DNA of 11,460 nt from CAZJNX01 sp964547415 (GCA_964547415.1 CAZJNX010000157.1:1-11460); one strand, 5' to 3'. Positions 1 to 7,696 are shown, numbered from the stretch's first letter. Notes: generated by a model not told the origin, from the sequence alone. Made by a program: numbers and translations.

Positions 1-294
1 CGGCAGGCGGGGCCCACGACCCCGCTCGCCTCCACCACCCGCACGCGGACGACGACGACCAATCCCTCCCCCGGCACGACGGTGACCCGGACCACCACCC
101 GCAGCGCCTCGGTGAGCTTCAACCCGCAGACGACGACGGTGGTGACGCCGGCCCGGACGGTGAACCTCTACTGCGAGGCCCAGATCACCGCCGACCCGTC
201 GGGCACCATCACCAGCATCCGCATCAGCCGCGACACGGAGGGCCGCAACCTCTCCCTGTCCCGCTGCGCGGACCTGTTCGCCGAACGCAGCTGA
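1..294 (+). CDS. C-terminal part of a Thr-rich, probably exported hypothetical protein
   Basis: The frame is open from the first base and ends at TGA 292-294, so at least 97 residues of a longer protein are visible and the start lies outside the window. The first ~50 visible residues are dominated by Thr, Pro, Ser and Arg, like an extended linker. The last ~45 form a compact segment with two cysteines (LYCEAQ and LSRCADLF) around a strand-rich stretch with DPSGTITSIRISRD. This Cys-x(n)-Cys ending with a 'D.sG.I.si' core recalls small periplasmic or lipoprotein-like proteins of alphaproteobacteria in which the two cysteines probably pair. That resemblance is from memory. No catalytic motif is visible and the function is unknown. 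It converges on the gene that follows on the minus strand, with 37 bp between stop codons. Confidence 0.6.
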   Translation, partial: RQAGPTTPLASTTRTRTTTTNPSPGTTVTRTTTRSASVSFNPQTTTVVTPARTVNLYCEAQITADPSGTITSIRISRDTEGRNLSLSRCADLFAERS

Positions 295-325
295 CCGTCC
301 GCCCCGGCCGGGCCGGCCCCGGGGC

Positions 326-340
326 GCGGCGTCACGCCGC
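326..340 (-). terminator. GC hairpin with the TGA stop codon as its loop (end of GT61-like gene)
   Basis: The arms GCGGCG (326-331) and CGCCGC (335-340) are perfect complements. The three-base loop is exactly the stop codon of the minus-strand gene. No U-tract follows in the mRNA sense, only more GC-rich sequence (about 302-325). It could be a U-less terminator or a 3'-end stabiliser. Three other genes in the window end the same way. Confidence 0.45.
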
Positions 341-1213
341 CGGCAACGGAACGGCGAGGCCGTTCCGGTCGAGCCGATCGCGGACCTCGCCCCAGAAGCC
401 CGCGTTGCCGGCGGCCGGCCGGTCTCGCGCTCCGGCGACCCAGCCCGCGACGTCGGCCTCGGCCGCCGCCACCATCCCCTGCCGAAAGTCCCGGGCGAAG
501 ACGAGAACACGGGCAGCCCGGTAGATGGCGAGCTGCTCCATGAGGGGCAGCGTCTCGGGCCGGATCACCTCGAACCCCGCGCTCGCGAATGCCTCTTCCA
601 GAACGGCTTCCCCGGCGAAGCGCGTGGGCATGCCGGCCCGCGAGACGTAAACCCGCTCGAAGCCGGCACGCGGAGGAACGCGGCTCGCGGCGTGGTCGGT
701 GAGCCGATCGAGATACGCCGGCGACGGGCCGACGACGCTGATCTGCTCCTCCTGGGCGAACACGGTCAGCGTCCGGGCGCGCACCGGCTCGTCGAGGATG
801 CGCACGCGCTCCCGCTCGAGGCCGAAGTAGTCGCAGATTCCCCGGAAGAAGCGCGGCACCCGCGCCGGGAACGGCCCGCCACCGGTCACCAGCCGCGCGA
901 AAGCGAAATCGGGCCGGCCCTCCGCACCCGCCGCGGCGATGAGACGGGAGGAGAAGTCGGCGACCTGGTGACCGAAGTGGTGCGTGACGGCCCCCCACCA
1001 GACCAGCGGCCGATCGACGACCGGCAGGGGGCCGTCGCGAACCACGGGCGGATCGTCCACCGGCCGACCGCCCCGCTTGTGCCGGGCGAAGACTTCGCGG
1101 TTCCAGTCCGGCCACAGCGGGCCGCCCTTGTGGTAGGAGCGGCCGGAATGGGGCATCAGGAGTTCCGAGTAGGGGGTGATCGGCACGTCACGAAAGGACT
1201 TCGACCGCTCCAA
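332..1213 (-). CDS. glycosyltransferase family 61-like (DUF563) protein, apparently shortened
   Basis: The protein resembles GT61/DUF563 enzymes that transfer sugars during capsule or other polysaccharide synthesis. The visible landmarks, numbered from an alternative GTG at 1237, are an N-terminal WWGAVTHHFGHQVADF segment (about 80-95) matching the family's 'N.gHw..d.lprl' element, RVYVSR (195-200), and a GFEVIRPETLPLMEQLAIYR stretch (221-240) that runs into ARVLVFA. In typical members ARVLV is followed by a Gly/His-rich loop (GPHGAxLxN or EGSAxHG). Here it is followed by RDFRQGMVAAAEA and then only about 50 residues, so part of the active-site region seems missing. I chose TTG 1213 because GGGAGG (1220-1225) lies 6 nt before it. 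GTG 1237 (301 residues) has no ribosome-binding site, and ATG 1156 is a third option. A good promoter lies at 1266-1294. The family call is moderate and activity is doubtful. Confidence 0.6.
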   Translation of the reverse strand: MERSKSFRDVPITPYSELLMPHSGRSYHKGGPLWPDWNREVFARHKRGGRPVDDPPVVRDGPLPVVDRPLVWWGAVTHHFGHQVADFSSRLIAAAGAEGRPDFAFARLVTGGGPFPARVPRFFRGICDYFGLERERVRILDEPVRARTLTVFAQEEQISVVGPSPAYLDRLTDHAASRVPPRAGFERVYVSRAGMPTRFAGEAVLEEAFASAGFEVIRPETLPLMEQLAIYRAARVLVFARDFRQGMVAAAEADVAGWVAGARDRPAAGNAGFWGEVRDRLDRNGLAVPLPAA

Positions 1214-1265
1214 GCCACACCTCCCACTGCCCGACACCGGCGGGCGCCCGTCGGCCCGGCCACCC

Positions 1266-1294
1266 GTCTAGGTGGGGGGCGAACGAACCGTCAA
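1266..1294 (-). promoter_or_regulatory. Sigma-70-type promoter of the GT61-like gene
   Basis: On the minus strand TTGACG (1294-1289) is followed after exactly 17 bases by CTAGAC (1271-1266). The predicted transcript starts near 1259. That leaves about 22 nt before the GTG at 1237 (no ribosome-binding site) or about 46 nt before the TTG at 1213 (preceded by GGGAGG), which favours the TTG start. Confidence 0.6.
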
Positions 1295-1356
1295 GCCGAG
1301 GGGCCCGGGGCGTGCGGCCCGTCCCCCTGCTTGCGACCGCACACGTCGCTCCCCGC

Positions 1357-1385
1357 GTGGCGGAGGGCGCGCGCGGGCGCTAGCG
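1357..1385 (+). promoter_or_regulatory. Weak candidate promoter for the demethylase gene
   Basis: GTGGCG (1357-1362) and CTAGCG (1380-1385) are separated by 17 bases. The -10-like element is plausible for a GC-rich alphaproteobacterium, but the -35 matches TTGAC poorly. The transcript would start near 1392, about 56 nt before the ATG. The ~230 bp between the divergent starts (1214-1447) contain nothing else I recognise. Confidence 0.25.
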
Positions 1386-1447
1386 TGTGGCATCGCCGTG
1401 CGGCCACGCTCCCCGCGCGGCGCCGACCCGATCCCGAACGAGGCCCC

Positions 1448-3499
1448 ATGACCGCGCCCGCCAACGATCCGCTCCTCCAGCCCTTCCGGCTGAAGCACCT
1501 CGCCCTCAAGAACCGGGTGATGTCGACGGCCCACGAGCCGGCCTACACCGACCATCGGCGGATGCCGGGCGAGCGCTACCGCGCCTACCACGAGGAGAAG
1601 GCGAAGGGCGGCATGGCCCTCACCATGATCGGCGGGTCCACCACCGTCTCCCGCGACAGCCCGGCCGCCTTCGGCAACATCGACGGGGCGCGGGAGGACG
1701 TCGTCCCCTTCTTCCGGGCCATCGCGGACGCCGTCCACGCCCACGGCTGCCGCGTGATGAACCAGATCACCCACCTGGGGCGGCGCACCACCTGGTCCGC
1801 CGAGGACTGGCTGCCGGTGATCTCCGCCTCGGCGGTGCGCGAGCACGCCCACCGCGCCTTCCCGAAGATCGCCGAGCCCGAGGACCTTCGACGCATCGCC
1901 CGCGACTACGCCGCCGCCGCCCGCCGCTCCAAGGAGGGCGGCCTCGACGGGGCGGAGGTGGAGGCCTACGGTCACCTTCTCGACAGCTTCTGGTCGCCCG
2001 CCACCAACCAGCGGGAGGACGACTTCGGCGGCTCGCGACAGAACCGGCTGCGCTTTTCCTTCATGGTGCTGGAGGCGATCCGCGAGGCGGTGGGGGACGA
2101 CTTCGTCCTCGGCATCCGCCTCGTGGTGGACGAGCGGATGGCGGGCGGCCTCGACGAGGCGGAGGGCTTCGCCATCACCCGGGCCATCGCCGAATCGGGC
2201 CTCGTCGACTTTCTCAACGTCATCGTCGGCCACATCGACACCGACGAGGGCCTGTCCCACGTCATCCCGCCCATGGGCGCGCGAACGGCCCCCTTCCTCG
2301 ACACGGTGAAGGCGGTGAAGGAGGCGTTCGGCCTGCCCGTCTTCCACGCCGCGCGGATCGCCGACGTGGCCACCGCCCGCCACGCCATCGCCTCGGGCGC
2401 CCTCGACATGGTGGGGATGACCCGCGCCCACATGGCCGACCCCCACATCGTCGCCAAGATCCTCGCCGGGGAGGAGGAGCGCATCCGCCCGTGCGTCGGC
2501 GCGGGCTACTGCATCGACCAGATCTACGCCCTCGGCGCGGCCTACTGCCTCCACAACGTGGCGACGGGGCGCGAGCTCACGATCCCCCAGGTGGAGGTGG
2601 GCCGGGCGGAGCGGGCGCTGTCCGTCGCCGTGGTCGGCGCGGGGCCGGCGGGGCTCGAGGCGGCGCGGGTGGCGGCGCTGCGCGGCCATCGCGTCACGGT
2701 GCACGAGGCCCAGGGCGGCCACGGCGGGCAGATCCGCGTGGCGGCCCGGGCGCCGCGGCGGCGCGACCTCGTGGGCGTCTCGGACTGGCTGTTCGCGGAG
2801 GCGGAGCGGGCGGGCGCCGTCTTCCGCTTCGACAGCTACATGGAGGCGGGCGACGTGGCGGCGCTCGGCGCGGACGTCGTGATCCTCGCCACCGGGGGCG
2901 TTCCCGCCGTGCCGCCCATGGAGGCGGGGTCTGACCTCGCGCTGTCCACCTGGGACGTCCTCACGGGGAGCGTGCCGGTCTCGGGCCGCGTCCTCCTTTA
3001 CGACGAGAACGGGCGGGAGCCCGGCCCCTCCACCGCCGAGTTCCTGGCGCGGGCCGGGGCGGAGGTGGTCTTTGCGACGCCCGACCGGGTGGTCGGACCC
3101 GAGATCGGCGGCACCAACTTCCCGGCCTACCTGAAGGCGCTCTACGGGGCGGGCGCCACCATCCTGACCGACCGTCGCCTCCTCGCCCTCTCACGGGAGG
3201 GGAACCGGGTGGAGGCGCGCCTTTCCAACCTCTACACCGGCGAGGAGACGGCCGAGACGTTCGACCACGTGGTGGTGGAGTACGGGACGGTGCCGGCGGA
3301 CGAGGTCTACGGCGCGCTGAAGCCGCGCTCCGCCAACGCCGGGCAGATCGACATCGACCGCTTCGTCGAGCTCCGCCCGCAGCCCGGCCCGCCGCCCGGA
3401 GGGGACGGCTTTCGCCTCTACCGGATCGGCGACGCGGTGGCGAGCCGCAACATCCACGCCGCGATCCTCGACGCCCGCCGCCTCTGCCTCGCCCTTTGA
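1448..3499 (+). CDS. N-methylproline demethylase-type FMN/Fe-S/FAD oxidoreductase
   Basis: This 683-residue protein has the full layout of the trimethylamine dehydrogenase/2,4-dienoyl-CoA reductase family. An old-yellow-enzyme barrel spans about 8-340 (PFRLKHLALKNRVMS at 12-26, YGHLLDSFWSP at 174-184, GGSRQNR at 194-200, HAARI at 300-304). A cysteine cluster region follows (C349, C355, C367), then a dinucleotide-binding domain with GAGPAG at 397-402 and an acidic strand end at E420, and a C-terminal flavin motif YRIGDAVASRNIHAA. The sequence most closely recalls enzymes annotated as N-methylproline demethylase (StcD type), which remove the N-methyl group late in stachydrine (proline betaine) breakdown. 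Substrate is inferred from resemblance only, since no Rieske demethylase or betaine transporter adjoins it. The start is ATG 1448 with GAGG at 1440-1443. The frame is open further upstream, but that stretch is antisense to the preceding gene. The motif CVGAGYC lacks the second cluster cysteine seen in relatives. Confidence 0.87.
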   Translation: MTAPANDPLLQPFRLKHLALKNRVMSTAHEPAYTDHRRMPGERYRAYHEEKAKGGMALTMIGGSTTVSRDSPAAFGNIDGAREDVVPFFRAIADAVHAHGCRVMNQITHLGRRTTWSAEDWLPVISASAVREHAHRAFPKIAEPEDLRRIARDYAAAARRSKEGGLDGAEVEAYGHLLDSFWSPATNQREDDFGGSRQNRLRFSFMVLEAIREAVGDDFVLGIRLVVDERMAGGLDEAEGFAITRAIAESGLVDFLNVIVGHIDTDEGLSHVIPPMGARTAPFLDTVKAVKEAFGLPVFHAARIADVATARHAIASGALDMVGMTRAHMADPHIVAKILAGEEERIRPCVGAGYCIDQIYALGAAYCLHNVATGRELTIPQVEVGRAERALSVAVVGAGPAGLEAARVAALRGHRVTVHEAQGGHGGQIRVAARAPRRRDLVGVSDWLFAEAERAGAVFRFDSYMEAGDVAALGADVVILATGGVPAVPPMEAGSDLALSTWDVLTGSVPVSGRVLLYDENGREPGPSTAEFLARAGAEVVFATPDRVVGPEIGGTNFPAYLKALYGAGATILTDRRLLALSREGNRVEARLSNLYTGEETAETFDHVVVEYGTVPADEVYGALKPRSANAGQIDIDRFVELRPQPGPPPGGDGFRLYRIGDAVASRNIHAAILDARRLCLAL

Positions 3500-5781
3500 C
3501 GGCCCCCCCGTCCGCGAAGTCGGGCCCGTCGACGTAAAGGGTGCCGTCCGGGTCCGCGAGGACGCGGCGGGCCGGGCGGTGCCGTCGAGGACGGCGCTGA
3601 CCAGGAACGCCGTCTGCGCCGGCGACAGGCCCTGCACGCAACGGCATCCGGGACTCGAGCACCCGGTCGAAAGGAGGGCGGCCGTCCTTCGGGCGATCCC
3701 GCGGCCCCGGCGCCGCGTCCGGCCAGGGACGATCTCGAAGTCCACCGGCGCGCCACGCTTTTCCAGCGGATCGCCCCGCGTCGACAGCTCCCGCAGCCGC
3801 TCCTCCACGTCCCGGCCCCCGGCCGCCGGCCCGCCATCGGAATCAGGCCGCCTTCGTCAGCAGCAGCCCGGTTTGCGCAGGCGTCCGTGATGTCGCGCGG
3901 GACCGCGCCACCGCCGACGAAGCCGGTCTCGGCGAGGACCCAGCCCTCGCCCGTCGCGATCGGGAAGCTGTCGCGGATCTTGAACGGGTCGAAGTCGGAA
4001 CACCTGCCCCGGGCGGCATGCGGCAGTCCCGTCGCTCCCCTCGCTGCCGCCGGCGACGGTGATCTCGTCGACGGGCGCCTCGCTGTCCTCCATGGTCTCG
4101 GCGGACGGCTCGCCCGGCGGGGCCCCCTTCCCGAGCCTCTTCGCACGGACGGCCTGCGGCGCGCCGATCGCGAAGCGCGCGCGTCGAAGTCGCCGCCGAC
4201 GGTGAGCTCCATGGGCAAGGCCGAGGGAAAGCCCGTTCTCCTCCACCTCGGCCGCGGACAGCTGCGGGTCTGACGGCGCCTCGTCGATGTTCGCGATGAC
4301 GATCTCGAACGTCGCGGGGTCGCGAGGTCGGCGCTGTCGACCGCCGCGATCTCGATGGTGTCGCTGTCCACCGATTCGAAATCCACGCGTTCGGCGGTGA
4401 CGAGCGCGGCGCCGTCGGTCGCGAACGGTCCATAGCCGCTATCGAGGAGTTCAAAGCGTACGTCCCCGCCTTGGGCATGCGCGTTTGCGTGTCGGCGGTG
4501 GCGGGCGTGCCCCCGACCGGGGTGACGGACACGGTGTCGCTGCCGTCGCGCCCGGCGAACTCCGAGACCTCGAGGGTGTACGTCCCGTCCGCCGGCACCG
4601 TGAAGCTCGCGAGGCGGGAGTCCCGGGTGCTGCCGATCCCGTCGTCGTTGAACCCGATCTGGGCGCCGGTCCCGTCTAGAACACGCAGCACGGGGTCGGG
4701 CAACGTGCCGCCGCCGCCGGTCTGGCCGACCGCGTCGATCTGGTAGGTGACGCCCGCGAAGAGCTGAACCTCGCGGGTGTCCGTCAGGGTGGCCCCGCCG
4801 GGCGCTATCTCGCTCGAGTAGGCGAGCGGGTCGGGCAGGCCGAAGGAGGAGAGGACGTCGAGGGTGACCGGCGCCGGCGCGAGGGCACGGGCGTCGCGGT
4901 GGTCGACGTCATGGCGTAGAGAAAGCGCTCGCCGGCGCTGCCGAGCGGCGCGCCGGTGAAGACGAGGACGTCCCCGCCCGTGGCGGAGCCGAGCTCGGCG
5001 GACAGCACGACGAGGTCGTCCGGGTCGTCGACGCCGAGGGCGCCGGTGATGAGGGTGTTGTCGGCCTCGCCCGGCCGGCCGTTGGAGGTCCAGAGCTGGC
5101 GGCCGTTGACGTCGTCCACGGCGGTGAAGACGAGCTGCCCGTCGAAGACGATCAGGTCGTCGACGCCACGGAAGCCGTCGTCGAGCTGCCGCGGCGGCCG
5201 CGGCCGACCGTCCGGATCGACCAGTTCCTTCGCGAACAGGCGGGCTTGCGGGACGCCGTCCTCGATCACGTCCGCCACCAGGTAGACGCGGTCCTCGAAC
5301 AGCACGAAGTCACGCGGATCGGAAGGACCGGCCGGATCGATGGCGTGGACCGCGGACAGGCGTGCCCGTTCGATGTCGAGAACGACCAGCTCGCGGTCCC
5401 CGGTTAAAGGGAAATCGTCGAACGCGGAAGAGGACTGGCCGCCGACGACGATCCCCTCGTCGGGTCCCTCCTCCGCATCGGTGGTGAACAGGCGCGTCGG
5501 CCCGGCGAGTTCGGACGGGTCGTAGGGCAGGACCACGCGCTGACCGGGCGTGTTGCCGTCGGGCCGCGCCGTGAAGATCAGCGCGTCGCCGTGGTGCCGT
5601 CGGTCGACCACAACTCGCGTTCGAACGCGTCGACGTCCGCATGGATGAGACGCTGGCCCATGATGGATCCCGCGCCCGCGATCCGCTCGCCCTCGGCCCG
5701 GCTGCGGACAAGGTCGGCACGGCTCGCCGCGGACCGGAGAGCGGACGGACGGAACACCGCATGGGCGAGGGTCTTCCACAT
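3500..5781 (-). pseudogene. Frameshifted remnant of a large surface protein (ELWxxDGT repeats, PPC-like, cadherin-like)
   Basis: Protein-like segments follow one another on the minus strand but change frame repeatedly. From ATG 5781 a segment carries ERELWSTDGT and hits TGA at 5578. Near 5590 the sense moves to a second frame, giving about 235 residues with strand-rich repeats (VLFEDRVYLVADVIEDG, LIVFDGQLVFTAVDD, GRQLWTSNG). Near 4885 it moves to a third frame with a pre-peptidase-C-terminal-like domain (DTREVQLFAGVTYQIDA, FTVPADGTYTLEVSEF). Near 4465 it shifts to VRFELLDSGYG and VDFESVDSDTIEIAAVDSAD. Near 4315 it shifts again to ATFEIVIANIDEAPSD and EVEENG, which look like a cadherin or Ig-type repeat boundary. 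Further scraps (KIRDSFPIATGEGWVLAE; ADPDGTLYVDGP) reach about 3505. Each break fits loss or gain of a base or two. Intact relatives are large secreted or cell-surface proteins. Neighbouring genes are intact, so decay is more likely than general sequencing error, but raw reads would settle it. Confidence 0.7.
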
Positions 5782-5840
5782 CACCCGCGCCTGCCGGTCA
5801 TCCCGATTTTGCCCAAATCGTGAAGAAGGCCGGGGCCGCC
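5781..5840 (-). pseudogene. Possible fragment of an HD-domain (HD-GYP-like) phosphohydrolase
   Basis: On the minus strand, codons 5828-5799 read LLHDLGKIGM, which matches the metal-binding HD signature of HD and HD-GYP phosphohydrolases (LLHDIGKIGxP). The frame stops at TGA 5783-5781, overlapping the ATG of the ruined surface protein. Upstream residues are low-complexity Pro/Arg/Gly and show no further domain. It is either a scar of a deleted gene or a coincidence. Confidence 0.25.
5804..5820. repeat. Perfect 6-bp inverted repeat in an AT-richer patch
   Basis: CGATTT (5804-5809) and AAATCG (5815-5820) flank TGCCC. It sits 23 bp upstream of ATG 5781, in one of the few AT-richer spots nearby, and could be an old operator. 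It also falls within the codons of the HD-like motif, so the symmetry may be incidental. Confidence 0.3.
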
Positions 5841-5912
5841 CGGCGCCCCGCCGCCGCGCCGAGGAGGCGGCGACCGGCCGGCGGGGCCGGTCCGCGTGGA
5901 CGGCGGCGGCCG

Positions 5913-5930
5913 CGGCCCGCTCAGGGGCCG
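5913..5930 (-). terminator. GC hairpin with the TGA stop codon in its loop (end of membrane protein gene)
   Basis: CGGCCC (5913-5918) pairs with GGGCCG (5925-5930). The six-base loop contains the stop codon of the minus-strand gene (5921-5923). No U-tract follows in the transcript sense. Confidence 0.4.
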
Positions 5931-6388
5931 GGCAGGCGCTCGCGCCAGCAGCCCGCGCGGCGCCCGGCGACGAGCCAGTAGACGACGCCACCCACGGCAC
6001 CGCAGCCGATCAGGAAGGGCACGGGCGCGGCCTCCGGCGGGATGCCGTCGGCGAACACGTCGACCGGCGCGGCGAGGAGGACGGCCACCGCCACGGCGGC
6101 CAGCATGTAGAAGAAGACCGAGCGCACGCCGAACGCCTCGGCGAAGGCGATGGCGACGACCGCGGGAAAGAAGCCGATGGTGCCCGCCGCGAGGGTGGCC
6201 GTGATGCCGAAGGCGACGGCGAGCGGCGCCGTCCCGCCCGTCCCGTGGGTCGCGACAGAGACGACGGCCTCCTCCCCCACGAGACGGTCGACGGCCGCCC
6301 AGGCGAACATCCCCACCGCGAAGGTGGCGAGCACGTAGCCGAGGCAGATGAGGACGAACTGCCCGAAGAAGGAAAGGAGAGGTCTCAC
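5921..6388 (-). CDS. Small four-helix membrane protein of unknown function
   Basis: The 155-residue product is almost entirely hydrophobic, with four likely membrane segments at about 8-33, 54-83, 88-108 and 122-142. The longer second block might be an extended or kinked helix. A short tail (GRRAGCWRERLPGP) is positively charged, which favours a cytoplasmic C-terminus and, with four spans, a cytoplasmic N-terminus. The ending YWLVAGRRAG recalls conserved hypothetical membrane proteins of alphaproteobacteria, although I cannot name a family. The start is GTG 6388. GAGGGA (6401-6406) is a possible ribosome-binding site, but it is 12 nt away, which is long. No promoter is obvious upstream. The gene stands alone, with the surface-protein remnant downstream and a gene-poor stretch upstream. 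Confidence 0.75.
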   Translation of the reverse strand: MRPLLSFFGQFVLICLGYVLATFAVGMFAWAAVDRLVGEEAVVSVATHGTGGTAPLAVAFGITATLAAGTIGFFPAVVAIAFAEAFGVRSVFFYMLAAVAVAVLLAAPVDVFADGIPPEAAPVPFLIGCGAVGGVVYWLVAGRRAGCWRERLPGP

Positions 6389-6441
6389 GTCGGCCGCGGC
6401 TCCCTCGTGTCCGGTCGCAGCGCCCGTTCGCGAAGCGGCAC

Positions 6442-6491
6442 CGGCGCCAGGCGCCGATCATGCCGCTCCGCGACCGCGGCGCAAGGCGCCG
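6442..6491. repeat. Pair of near-identical 15-bp palindromes spaced 35 bp apart
   Basis: Positions 6442-6456 read CGGCGCCAGGCGCCG, a perfect palindrome around one central base. Positions 6477-6491 read CGGCGCAAGGCGCCG, which differs by one base and lies inside a slightly longer hairpin (arms 6476-6482 and 6486-6492). They lie 54-104 bp upstream of the GTG start of the membrane protein gene, where paired operators would be expected. A terminator or structured RNA is also possible. Confidence 0.4.
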
Positions 6492-6519
6492 CTCGCCGCG
6501 CCGGCCGCGGGCGCACGGC

Positions 6520-6543
6520 GAGGGGATGAGGGGATGACGGGAC
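6520..6543. repeat. Three tandem 8-bp units
   Basis: GAGGGGAT occurs twice in tandem (6520-6535) and is followed by the diverged unit GACGGGAC (6536-6543). It is short and of no known function. Confidence 0.45.
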
Positions 6544-6886
6544 GCCGGTCGCGACGGCCTTGCCGTGCTCCTCCGTACGGGCGCCGCCGGTGCCGCGCCG
6601 CTCGGTCGAGGAGAGCCGGTGGCCGCCGCCTCGACCATCCGGCGGACGCGACGGCGAAGGCGCGGCCGGTCGCGGCGAAGCGACGGCGCGGGTCGGATGC
6701 ACGGCCGCACGCCCCGGGCGTTCGCAGCCGCCGTCCGCCACCGGGACGACGCGCCGGCCGACGGCCGCAGCCACGATGGGCGCACCGGACGTGAAGCCAG
6801 CGGCGCGGCCGGAGAAGGCGCGGCCCGCTCCAGGGGCGGTCCGTCTCACCCGCCGCGCGGGAAGGAGGGCAGCCCGGCCGCAAGCG

Positions 6887-6901
6887 CCCCGCTCAGCGGG
6901 G
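6887..6901 (-). terminator. GC hairpin with the TGA stop codon as its loop (end of SDR gene)
   Basis: CCCCGC (6887-6892) pairs perfectly with GCGGGG (6896-6901), and the loop is exactly the SDR stop codon (6893-6895). No U-tract follows in the mRNA sense. Confidence 0.45.
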
Positions 6902-7657
6902 GGCCATGCGGATGGCGCCGTCGAGGCGGATGGTCTCGCCGTTGAGAAGCTCGTTCTCGCAGATCGACTGGACGAGGGCGGCGTACTCGTAGGGGCGGCC
7001 GAGGCGGGGCGGGAACGGGACCTGCTTGCCGAGGCTGTCCTGCACCTCCTGGGACAGGCCCTTCAGCATCGGCGTCTCGAACAGGCCCGGGGCGATGGTG
7101 ACGACGCGGATCCCGCGGGAGGACAGGTCCCGCGCCACGGGCAGCGTCATGGCCGCGACGCCGCCCTTGGAGGCGGCATAGGCGGCCTGGCCGATCTGGC
7201 CGTCGAAGGCGGCGATGGACGCGGTGTTGACGATGACGCCCCGCTCCCCGTCGTCCGTCACCGGCTCGAGCTCCGCCATGGCGGTGGCGGCGAGGGCGGT
7301 CACGCGGAAGGTGCCGACGAGGTTCACCGCGATCACCTTCTGGAACATGGCCATCGGGTGGGGGGCGCCCTTCGAGGTGGTGCGGGCGACGGGCGCGATC
7401 CCGGCGCAGTTGACGACGATCCGCTCCGTCCCGTGGGCCTCACGCGCCTTCGAGAAGCCGGCCTCCACGCTCTCCTGGTCGGTCACGTCAACCGTGCAGA
7501 AGACGCCGCCGATCTCCTCGGCGACGGCCGCGCCATGGTCCCCGACGTCGAAGATCGCGACCTTGACGCCCTTGGCGGCGAGGTGCCTCGCCGTCGCCTC
7601 GCCGAGCCCGGAGGCCCCGCCGGTCACGATCGCGCTCAAACCCTCGCCGAGCTTCAT
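6893..7657 (-). CDS. SDR-family dehydrogenase, 3-hydroxyacyl-CoA dehydrogenase type II-like
   Basis: This 254-residue protein has every classical short-chain dehydrogenase landmark: the cofactor loop TGGASGLG at 12-19, an Asp at the end of the second strand (IFDV, D37) that favours NAD over NADP, D57 in VDVTD, NCAG at 83-86, the structural N112 in AVNLVG, catalytic S147, and YAASK with Y160 and K164. The pattern NTASIAAFDGQIGQAAYAAS together with the ending NGETIRLDGAIRMAPR matches type II 3-hydroxyacyl-CoA dehydrogenases (HSD17B10-like). Those oxidise 3-hydroxyacyl-CoA in fatty-acid or branched-chain amino-acid breakdown in the cytoplasm. The substrate is inferred from resemblance. ATG 7657 is supported by GAGGG (7663-7667) 5 nt upstream and a promoter at 7697-7725. 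The gene is probably monocistronic. Confidence 0.9.
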   Translation of the reverse strand: MKLGEGLSAIVTGGASGLGEATARHLAAKGVKVAIFDVGDHGAAVAEEIGGVFCTVDVTDQESVEAGFSKAREAHGTERIVVNCAGIAPVARTTSKGAPHPMAMFQKVIAVNLVGTFRVTALAATAMAELEPVTDDGERGVIVNTASIAAFDGQIGQAAYAASKGGVAAMTLPVARDLSSRGIRVVTIAPGLFETPMLKGLSQEVQDSLGKQVPFPPRLGRPYEYAALVQSICENELLNGETIRLDGAIRMAPR

Positions 7658-7696
7658 GGGTGCCCTCGTTCCTGCTCACGTCCACGGTGGGGCCGA

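Larger units (their letters stand above)
6389..6892. other. ~500-bp stretch without a convincing gene
   Basis: All frames here give Arg/Pro/Ala/Gly-rich low-complexity translations with no domain or motif I recognise and no candidate ribosome-binding site coupled to a sensible start. The DNA does hold two near-identical palindromes (6442-6456 and 6477-6491) and a short tandem repeat (6520-6543). It may be regulatory or decayed DNA between two minus-strand genes. Confidence 0.5.

Noticed and set aside
692..1447. In-frame upstream extension of the demethylase reading frame back to 692
   Set aside because: It is antisense to the GT61-like gene, has a Pro/Arg/His-rich translation with no domain, and ATG 1448 gives the exact N-terminus expected for the family.
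1238..1447. Stachydrine or betaine catabolic operon around the demethylase
   Set aside because: No Rieske demethylase, racemase, transporter or regulator gene adjoins it. The divergent neighbour is a sugar-transferase-like gene.
1268..2934. Long overlapping frames antisense and out of phase with the demethylase
   Set aside because: They are Arg/Gly/His-rich shadows caused by high G+C at third positions, and the demethylase frame is clearly the real one.
5591..6529. Plus-strand frame of 312 codons across the membrane protein gene
   Set aside because: It is a charged, repetitive translation with no domain. The opposite strand encodes four clean membrane helices.
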